From Aquimarina rhabdastrellae (GTDB lineage: Bacteria; Bacteroidota; Bacteroidia; Flavobacteriales; Flavobacteriaceae): DNA of 64,000 bases. The notes beneath the pieces are model-generated. The model worked only from the letters and a program-made list of their open reading frames with translations. It made no database searches and was not told the origin of the DNA. The stretch spans positions 62,001 through 126,000 of the forward strand of contig CANDNT010000003.1 in assembly GCA_947387485.1 (NCBI GenBank). The letters run 5' to 3'. Of this stretch, positions 54,050-61,321 are shown in pieces (the stretch's first letter is position 1; every line of letters begins with the position of its first letter). The translations under genes were made by a program, and so were the position numbers.

Positions 54050-54257
54050 TGTGTTTGATTTGTGTGAAAATTCCCTACTCTATCATTGGCTTTTCGGGTT
54101 TCGCCTTTTATCTATTTCGAAGGTCGTTTACATTAAATATTAATACAAAATATGATACATCAAAGGTTATTTTTTAAACATAATCGGTTTTAAACTACAA
54201 TTAGTTCTTATCTTCTATTTCTATGAATATAGTTCTTACATTATTTAACTTAAAATA

Positions 54258-54989
54258 CTATTCCAATACTTTTAATAAGTCCTTTTTATTTCTTCTACTA
54301 AGACTTATCTTGTAATCTCCTATTATAATAAGATTATTATTAACATCTATATTATCTATTCTATCTATATTAACCATGCATGACTTATTTACTTTAAAAA
54401 AACATGCAGAAGGTAGTTTTTCGGCTAACTCTTTAAGTGATGTTTTAACAGACAATAATCTATCTTCTAAAACTATACTAGAATATCTATTATTCACCTC
54501 GATATAATAAATAGATGGAATATGTATTTTATGAAGTCTATGTCCTGCTTTTATAAAGAAGCTATTTCCTTGATTATCATATTCTTTTTCTTTCCATATA
54601 TTAGAAGATTTGAGAATCTTTGTTCTATTTTGATCTAATGCTAATGCGATAGTTCTTTTAACAGAAATTCTATCAAAAGGTTTCGTTATATATGCAAAAG
54701 GTTTTGTTTCTTTAGCATTTTCAAAGGTTACATCGTCTGATAAAGATGTTATAAAAATAATACTGATAGGGATTTTTTGTTCTTGTATACGTGTTGCTAT
54801 TTCTATACCGTTCCATCGACCTCTAAGATGAATATCTAACAATATTAAATCTGGTTTGGTTGCTCTTATTAATCGAAATGCTTCGCTAGAATCTCCTGTA
54901 TGTCCTATTAATTCACAATTCATTTCTTTTAATAAAACTTCTAATACTTCAACATAAATACTATCATCTTCTATAATTAATACTTTCAT
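54258..54989 (-). CDS. LytTR-type response regulator
   Basis: A 243-residue regulator. Receiver (1-125): acidic residues D8-D9, phospho-acceptor D52 in LILLDIHLRG and the conserved Lys103 in YITKPFD. C-terminal LytTR DNA-binding domain (about 145-243): IPSIYYIEVNNRYSSIV, SLKELAEKLPSACFFKVNKS and NNLIIIGDYKISLSRRNK. LytTR proteins bind direct repeats. It lies 14 bases downstream of the sensor kinase gene on the same strand, so they form a cognate pair, and the toxin-like secreted protein follows. Confidence 0.93.
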   Translation of the reverse strand: MKVLIIEDDSIYVEVLEVLLKEMNCELIGHTGDSSEAFRLIRATKPDLILLDIHLRGRWNGIEIATRIQEQKIPISIIFITSLSDDVTFENAKETKPFAYITKPFDRISVKRTIALALDQNRTKILKSSNIWKEKEYDNQGNSFFIKAGHRLHKIHIPSIYYIEVNNRYSSIVLEDRLLSVKTSLKELAEKLPSACFFKVNKSCMVNIDRIDNIDVNNNLIIIGDYKISLSRRNKKDLLKVLE

Positions 54990-55003
54990 AATTTAATTAG
55001 GTT

Positions 55004-58000
55004 TTATGTATAAAATATCACTCGAAATACACTTCCTTTTTGTAATTCACTTTCAACTTCTATAATAGCATTATTCAGTTTTGCAAATTCTTTACACAAT
55101 ATTAATCCTAGACCACTACCTTGTTCTTTTCTAACACCATAATGATTTGTTTTACAGCTAATATCAAAAAGTTGTTCAAGTGTTTTTGTATCCATTCCAA
55201 TTCCAGAATCTTTTATTTCCAAAATGACTCTTCTGTTTAACGTGAATGCATTTAATTTTATATATCCTTTATTGGGGGTGTATTTGATAGCATTACTTAA
55301 TAAATTCCGAATAATACTCATCGTAGAATTATAATCTACGTATAAAAGGATATCATCTGGTATGGTTATTATTATATCTATTTCACATACATCTATACTT
55401 ACTTGATATTTTTCAACGCATTCATCTACTACTGATTTCAAGATTATTCTTTCTGGATTACTTGAGATATTTTGCTGTTGAATCATTGCCCAATTCAATA
55501 AATTATTTAAAAGATCGTGAAGCCCTTTAGCAGATTGTTCTACCTTATTTATTATTTTTTTTATCTTATCAATACGGTTATTTTCTAAAAAATGATTTAT
55601 CAAATATGGTATCTCTTGAAAAGAAGTAAGTGGCCCTCTTAAATCATGTGCTACTATTGAGAAAAAAAGGTCTTTTGTATGATTAGCTGTTTTTAATTCT
55701 ACAGTTCTTTCATGAACTTCTTTTTCTAATTTCCTTTTTTGTGATTGAATAAATCGAATATGTATTATATAACCTACAAGTAGAAGTAATAAAATCAATA
55801 TTCCTATTACAATTCTAAATGTAGTTGTTACCCAAAAAGGAGGTATTACGTGAATAGGTAACACTATTCCCTCTTCATTCCATACACCTTGATTATTTGA
55901 TGCTTTAATGCGTAGTTTATATTTTTTGTTTGAAAGATTTGTTAGCGTTATATGTCTTCGATTTCCTAAAGATATCCAATTGTTATGTAACCCTTCCAAT
56001 TTATATGCATATTGGTTTTTATAGGGTTTATCATAATTCAATGCAGCTATTTCAAAAGATACTACTTTGTCATTGTGAGATAAGGTTAATACCCCTTTAG
56101 ATGAAAGGCTTTTCTTTAAAGAAATCTCTTTATTAAACTTTTTAAACTTTGTAATAACTAATGGTGGACAATATTGATTGTATCCTAATTCATTTGAAAA
56201 AAAAGTAGATACACCTCCTTCTCCTCCTAGAAAAAGTTTTCCCTCTTTATTTTTATATTTAGCTCTTGGAAATAAATTTGTATTAAGAATACCATCTCTT
56301 TGATCATAATTCACAAAAAACTCATTCTCAACGTCAAATTTAGAAACACCTTGTGGAGTTCCTAACCACAATTTCCCTTCTCTATCTTCCAAAATAGACA
56401 TTATTCTATTTCTTGGTAAGACGTCTTGTATACGATAATATTTAAAAGTTTCTTTTTTGCGATTAAATAAGTTTAATCCTCCTGAAGTAGCTATCCAGAA
56501 ATTTCCTTTTTGGTCTTCGTGGAAATCATGTACACTATTGTTACTTATGCTATTCTTTTGCTTTGAATTATGCTTATATCTAGTAAACTTCTTGGTTAAC
56601 CGATCCATAAAAGCTATTCCATTCTCTTCTGTCCCAACCCATATTCTCTTTTGTTTATCAATATAAACTGTCTCTACAATTCCACTAGGAATGCTATAAG
56701 GATCATCTGGAGAATGTTTATACCATTGAAATACTCCTTTTTGTAAATCAATTTTTTGTAAACCATTACTACATGCTAGCCAAAAAATATGTTGTCCTTC
56801 TGGAACTATATCATATATATCTACTTCGTCATTATCATTTTCTTTTTTAGGTTCGTATAAAATTATTTCATGTGTTCGTTTGTTAAATTGAAGTAATCCT
56901 AATCGTGAAATAGATATCCATAACAAATGATTTCTACCTTGTGGATCTCCTACAATCTTTAGTGGTCTACGAGATTTTTCTCTAGATATAAGTTTTTCTG
57001 AATCGTATTTCAATTTTAGATTAATAGGAGTTGTTGAATTTTGATCAAAAAATGCTAAGCCCCAATGCCCTCCCATCCATACAGTTTTATCTAAATCTTC
57101 ATAAACAGTTTCTACTAATCCATCAAAATCATAATTCTGTATTTGCGCTTTTTCTATATTAATTTTATATACTCCTATTTCTGTAGCTATCCACGCAATG
57201 CCAGATTGATCTACTAATACAGTATTTACCCGTTCTATAGTTTTATTTTGAAACCTGATTAAAGGATAGTGTTTTAAAACTTTATTCTTCTCAGGATCAA
57301 ATGCAATTACTCCATCTGAACTAGATTTCCATATAAGTCCATTTTTTGCTTTAAAAAGTAAATTACTAAACAAGGGTTTTTTATTTATATCTTTTTGTTT
57401 TCCTTGTAACGATAAATCATATTGGTATTTTTTTGTTTTTCCTGTAGAGATATCAAAACTTTCAATTTCCTCTTCATTATGTCTATATATTTTTAATTCC
57501 CCTTTTTTGTCTTTAACTATAATCTGTCTATCATGTTTATTGGAACGTTTAAATTGTTTTGCGTATTCATGTTCAATAAACGTTTTTTGTTCAATATCAA
57601 AGACAGCTACATCTTTCCCTCTAATGTCTAAAAACAGATACTTGTTCTTTTGATCCTCATGAACATCAAATACATATTTATATTCTTGTTTTTCTCCGTA
57701 TGATTCTATTTCGTGATTCTTTGGGTTATACTTCTTAATAATAAGGTGTTCTGTTATCACCCATACAATCCCTTGATTATCAATAAAAATCTTATAAACA
57801 TTACCATCTTCAGGTTGGGTTAGTTTTTCAATCTTTATTTTCTTAAAACATTCGGTAATAGGGTCAAAGGTGTATAGGCCTCCCTCGAAGGTTCCAATCC
57901 ACAGTTTTCCTTTTTTGTCTTCGTTTATAGTAATTACTATGTTACCTTGAAAGCTACAAGAATCAAAAGAAGTTTCACTATATGTCTTATAACGATATCC

Positions 58001-58195
58001 ATCATATCTATTTAAGCCATTATTAGTACCAAACCAGATGAACCCTTTACTATCTTGAAATATCGTTTTAATACGGTTACTAGCTAATCCATCGAATTTA
58101 GTCAAATGCTCTATGGAACTATCATATTCTTGTGCATATATAACTTGTAAAAAGCATAACACTACATATATGTAAATAATAAATACTAACCTCAT
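55004..58195 (-). CDS. Two-component propeller sensor histidine kinase
   Basis: A 1063-residue membrane kinase. Signal peptide (1-21); then about 12 two-component-regulator propeller repeats (IFQDSKGFIWFGTNNGLNRY, INEDKKGKLWIGTFEGGLYTF and so on) forming two seven-bladed propellers, a Y_Y_Y domain ending LPIHVIPPFW (about 715-785), one membrane helix (about 791-813), then HisKA with SIVAHDLRGPLTSFQ, N box IIRNLLSNAIKYTP, G1 DSGIGM and G2 GSGLGLILC. Unlike the polysaccharide-utilisation hybrids it has no C-terminal receiver or AraC domain; those functions are in the separate LytTR regulator. Ligand unknown. Confidence 0.94.
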   Translation of the reverse strand: MRLVFIIYIYVVLCFLQVIYAQEYDSSIEHLTKFDGLASNRIKTIFQDSKGFIWFGTNNGLNRYDGYRYKTYSETSFDSCSFQGNIVITINEDKKGKLWIGTFEGGLYTFDPITECFKKIKIEKLTQPEDGNVYKIFIDNQGIVWVITEHLIIKKYNPKNHEIESYGEKQEYKYVFDVHEDQKNKYLFLDIRGKDVAVFDIEQKTFIEHEYAKQFKRSNKHDRQIIVKDKKGELKIYRHNEEEIESFDISTGKTKKYQYDLSLQGKQKDINKKPLFSNLLFKAKNGLIWKSSSDGVIAFDPEKNKVLKHYPLIRFQNKTIERVNTVLVDQSGIAWIATEIGVYKINIEKAQIQNYDFDGLVETVYEDLDKTVWMGGHWGLAFFDQNSTTPINLKLKYDSEKLISREKSRRPLKIVGDPQGRNHLLWISISRLGLLQFNKRTHEIILYEPKKENDNDEVDIYDIVPEGQHIFWLACSNGLQKIDLQKGVFQWYKHSPDDPYSIPSGIVETVYIDKQKRIWVGTEENGIAFMDRLTKKFTRYKHNSKQKNSISNNSVHDFHEDQKGNFWIATSGGLNLFNRKKETFKYYRIQDVLPRNRIMSILEDREGKLWLGTPQGVSKFDVENEFFVNYDQRDGILNTNLFPRAKYKNKEGKLFLGGEGGVSTFFSNELGYNQYCPPLVITKFKKFNKEISLKKSLSSKGVLTLSHNDKVVSFEIAALNYDKPYKNQYAYKLEGLHNNWISLGNRRHITLTNLSNKKYKLRIKASNNQGVWNEEGIVLPIHVIPPFWVTTTFRIVIGILILLLLLVGYIIHIRFIQSQKRKLEKEVHERTVELKTANHTKDLFFSIVAHDLRGPLTSFQEIPYLINHFLENNRIDKIKKIINKVEQSAKGLHDLLNNLLNWAMIQQQNISSNPERIILKSVVDECVEKYQVSIDVCEIDIIITIPDDILLYVDYNSTMSIIRNLLSNAIKYTPNKGYIKLNAFTLNRRVILEIKDSGIGMDTKTLEQLFDISCKTNHYGVRKEQGSGLGLILCKEFAKLNNAIIEVESELQKGSVFRVIFYT

Positions 58196-58595
58196 TAAGG
58201 ATTTCTCATTTTTAGTAATTTGAAAATTATTAATGGCCTATCTCAGCCTTATTCATTCATTTCATTTTCTAGTAAAAAACTCTTCAAAAACACTAAACAA
58301 ATATTAATCAGTCTTTTACTTTCTTATTACTAATCCTGTTATCCCTTTTCTAAGCTATAATTTTTTCTCAGGTTTCTACTGTGTATTTTACGCAATATTA
58401 TTACGTATTTTTAATATCATACTTAACTTCTAAAACAACGCCTTAAACACAAAACAAATAACACACTCACTACCAATACACTACACAGTATTGAGAAAAT
58501 TGTCCATTTATAAGCGTAAATCATCCATTCTCTAGCAGGCTTCATATTAAGAAATTTGTACTGTCAATAATGATATAACTTTTAAACAAAATAAT
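58196..58595. other. Gene-free stretch upstream of the AhpD-like operon
   Basis: About 400 AT-rich bases between divergent units. I see no gene, hairpin or repeat. Promoters for the sensor kinase (left) and the AhpD-like operon (right) must lie here. Confidence 0.6.
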
Positions 58596-59135
58596 ATGAC
58601 ACGTTTACAGCCCGTAACACCTGAAAAGGCTACAGGAAAAACCAAAGAGTTATTTGATGGAATTCATAAAAAACTAGGTATGGTTCCTAATATGATGAAA
58701 ACTATGGGAAATTCTTCTGCTGTGCTAGAAGGGTATTTAAATTTAAGTGACGCTCTAAGCAAAGGATCATTAGGTGCTCCATTAGGAGAGTTAATAGCCT
58801 TGGCTGTTGCCAATACTAATTCCTGTAATTATTGCCTATCTGCTCATACTTTTATTGGTCAAAATCTAGTAAAAATAGATCCTCAAGTTTTAAAACTTGC
58901 TCAACAAGGAAAAAACGCTGATAAAAAGGTAGAAGCGGCTTTAACTTTTGCTCAAATCTTAGTTAACAAAAAAGGACAATTATCTGATAGTGATCTTGAT
59001 ATTGTAACTTCTGTAGGATATACCAATGGTGAAATTAGCGAGATCATTGCTCATGTATCCTTAAATATTTTGACTAATTATTTTAATAATGTCGCTAATA
59101 CCGAAATAGATTTTCCTTTAACCTCAACTATATAA
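58596..59135 (+). CDS. Carboxymuconolactone decarboxylase/AhpD-like protein
   Basis: A 179-residue all-helical protein. NSCNYCLSAHTFIG carries the C77-x2-C80-x3-H84 redox motif of the AhpD branch, which marks it as a peroxidase/thiol reductant rather than a lactone decarboxylase. The start LQPVTPEKATGKTKELFDGI is typical of the family. First gene of a four-gene operon (2, 26 and 10-base gaps) that ends with an AraC regulator. Confidence 0.88.
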   Translation: MTRLQPVTPEKATGKTKELFDGIHKKLGMVPNMMKTMGNSSAVLEGYLNLSDALSKGSLGAPLGELIALAVANTNSCNYCLSAHTFIGQNLVKIDPQVLKLAQQGKNADKKVEAALTFAQILVNKKGQLSDSDLDIVTSVGYTNGEISEIIAHVSLNILTNYFNNVANTEIDFPLTSTI

Positions 59136-59137
59136 TT

Positions 59138-59599
59138 ATGAATACTTTCAAATTTTTATTTACAATACTTTTTATTTCATTTGTTTCAATTGCACAAGCT
59201 CAAGTAGCTCCAGTAGACGATAAAGGAGTTGCCATTGGTGGTTATGATGTTGTCGCTTATTTTTCTGATCAAGCTCAAAAAGGTCATAAAAAGAATAAAG
59301 CGACTCATAATGGTGTGACTTATTATTTTAAGACCAAAGAAAATCGAGATACTTTTAAAAAGAATCCAACTCAGTTTTTACCTCAATTTGATGGTTATTG
59401 TGCTTGGGGAGTTGCAGAAAAGCAAACTAAATTCCCTATAAACCCAGAGACCTTTGATATCGTTGATGGTAAACTATACTTATTCTTTAACGGACCTTTT
59501 AAAGGGCAAAACTTTAATACTATCCAACCGTGGAATGCTGAAACAACTCGTTTATTACAAGCAGCTCATTCAAACTGGAATACTGTAAAGAAATCTTAA
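59138..59599 (+). CDS. Secreted YHS-domain protein
   Basis: A 153-residue protein with a signal peptide (1-21, ending AQAQ). VAIGGYDVVAYFSDQAQKGH and NGVTYYFKTKENRDTFKKNP followed by FDGYCAWGVAE are the YHS domain with its single conserved Cys. Periplasmic YHS proteins are thought to bind metal or a small redox ligand. 2 bases after the AhpD-like gene. Confidence 0.85.
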   Translation: MNTFKFLFTILFISFVSIAQAQVAPVDDKGVAIGGYDVVAYFSDQAQKGHKKNKATHNGVTYYFKTKENRDTFKKNPTQFLPQFDGYCAWGVAEKQTKFPINPETFDIVDGKLYLFFNGPFKGQNFNTIQPWNAETTRLLQAAHSNWNTVKKS

Positions 59600-59625
59600 T
59601 TACTCATTTTTTATATTAAAATACT

Positions 59626-60036
59626 ATGGAACAAAGACATCCCCTTCCTCCTTTTACCGAAGAAACTGCTTTACAAAAAGTACAAATGGCAGAAGACGCG
59701 TGGAATAGTAAAGATCCTGTAGCTGTTTCTAAAGCATATACTATTGATACCGAATGGCGTAATAGAACGTCTTTTATCAATGGTCGTGAAGAAGTACAAC
59801 AATTCTTAACTCAAAAATGGGAACAAGAACTTGATTATAAATTAAAAAAAGAACTCTGGGGTTTTAGAGGAAACCGTATGGCTGTTCGCTTTGAATATGA
59901 ATACCGTAATAAAGATGGGCAATGGTTTAGGGCTTATGGTAATGAATTATGGCAATTTGATGAGAATGGTTTAATGGAGAAGCGATATGCTAGTATCAAT
60001 GATAATGCTATCTTAGAGAGCGAAAGAACATTATAG
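59626..60036 (+). CDS. DUF1348 (NTF2-like) protein
   Basis: A 136-residue NTF2-fold protein of the DUF1348 family: [26 protein letters not shown] at the start (pattern), then [20 protein letters not shown] and the [16 protein letters not shown] strand. NTF2-like pockets hold small hydrophobic ligands or are enzymes; none is known for this family. Third gene of the operon. Confidence 0.88.
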   Translation: MEQRHPLPPFTEETALQKVQMAEDAWNSKDPVAVSKAYTIDTEWRNRTSFINGREEVQQFLTQKWEQELDYKLKKELWGFRGNRMAVRFEYEYRNKDGQWFRAYGNELWQFDENGLMEKRYASINDNAILESERTL

Positions 60037-60046
60037 ACCATAACTA

Positions 60047-60922
60047 ATGCTTAACAACAGTACTTATACATTAATCAATAAGCAATCTGGAGAACTTGCT
60101 TTCAAGTTATCAAAATTTGAAAGCCTTCACCATTTTGATCACGTACAAAGGTTAAACTACTATTCTTTGATCTGGATAAAAAAAGGAAAGGGAGAAGCTA
60201 CTATAGATTTTAATAGCTATTCGTATGATGCTAATTATTTATTTGCTTTTTCTCCCTATCAGCCTTTTTTATTTGAAACTACTGCTCCTACTGAAGGTGT
60301 AGTCATTCATTTTCATCCTGATTTTTTTTGTATTCATAAACATCAAAAAGAAGTAGCCTGTAATGGTATCTTATTCAATAATATATATCAACCGCCCTTT
60401 GTCGTTATAAATGAACAAGGTGCACAAACATTAGATATGGTCATTGGAGAGATGGAAAAAGATATAGCCGCAAATGATCTAGCTTTAAATGAAGCTGTTT
60501 TGTCTTATCTTAAAATCTTTTTAATAAATGGTTCTCGCCTTAAAGGAGAACAATTACCTGAACAACCTAAAGTAGAAGAAGAGGATATTTTTATCGTTCA
60601 AAAGCTTAAGGATTCTATTGAATCTCATTATAAAGTAAAACATTCTCCCAAAGATTATGCAGAGGATTTAAATATCTCTCTCAAAGCTTTGGCTAAAATT
60701 TCTAAAAAGCATTTTAATAAAACGCTTACTGCTCTTATATCAGAACGTATTATTATTGAAGCCAAACGAGAGTTATATTTAACGAGTAAATCTGTTAAAG
60801 AAATTGGCTACGATTTAGGGTATGAAGATGAGTTCTATTTTAGTAGATTCTTTAAAAAGAATACAAATATTTCTCCTACTACTTATAGGAAGACTGTAGG
60901 TTTTAATAGAGCCAATACTTAA
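60047..60922 (+). CDS. AraC-family transcriptional regulator
   Basis: A 291-residue regulator with an N-terminal cupin-like ligand domain (IWIKKGKGEATIDFNSYSYD, FAFSPYQPFLFET) and a C-terminal AraC double helix-turn-helix (about 190-285): YAEDLNISLKALAKISKKHFNKT and VKEIGYDLGYEDEFYFSRFFKKNTNISPTTYR (in pieces). Last gene of the AhpD-YHS-DUF1348 operon; it probably controls it in response to the substrate or to oxidative stress. Confidence 0.92.
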   Translation: MLNNSTYTLINKQSGELAFKLSKFESLHHFDHVQRLNYYSLIWIKKGKGEATIDFNSYSYDANYLFAFSPYQPFLFETTAPTEGVVIHFHPDFFCIHKHQKEVACNGILFNNIYQPPFVVINEQGAQTLDMVIGEMEKDIAANDLALNEAVLSYLKIFLINGSRLKGEQLPEQPKVEEEDIFIVQKLKDSIESHYKVKHSPKDYAEDLNISLKALAKISKKHFNKTLTALISERIIIEAKRELYLTSKSVKEIGYDLGYEDEFYFSRFFKKNTNISPTTYRKTVGFNRANT

Positions 60923-61321
60923 CACTGTAAAGACTTTTCATTTTATAATGAACCCTTTTTTATAAATATAGCATAGTTAGTTTTTTATCGGTACTACCAT
61001 AGATATTCTATACAATAGTTTATCTGTGGTAGTATTTTTATTGTTCTTCTTCTACATAAACTGTATGCTACTACTCTTTATTTTTACTGCAAAACCTATA
61101 TCCACTCTCCTGTTTAGACCTTTCTTTTGCAGTTCTTTAAACGTATTAATATTGTGGAGGTAACGCAGCCTAAATATCACGTAATAAAGTAGCTTTGTCT
61201 ATCAAAATTATCAGTGTTTTATCGTTAATTAATATATCAAAAAATCATATTCTTTAACTTTAAAGATAGCTCTCTAATTATTAAATTTAGCTTTACATGA
61301 TTCGATCATCATTAAAAAAGC
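60923..61321. other. Gene-free stretch between AraC and CHAT genes
   Basis: About 400 AT-rich bases between convergent genes; only the terminator hairpin at 60992 is evident. Confidence 0.6.
60992..61041 (+). terminator. Rho-independent terminator of the AraC operon
   Basis: Arms TACTACCATAGATA (60992-61005) and TATCTGTGGTAGTA (61021-61034) pair with one wobble, followed by T-rich sequence. Confidence 0.8.
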
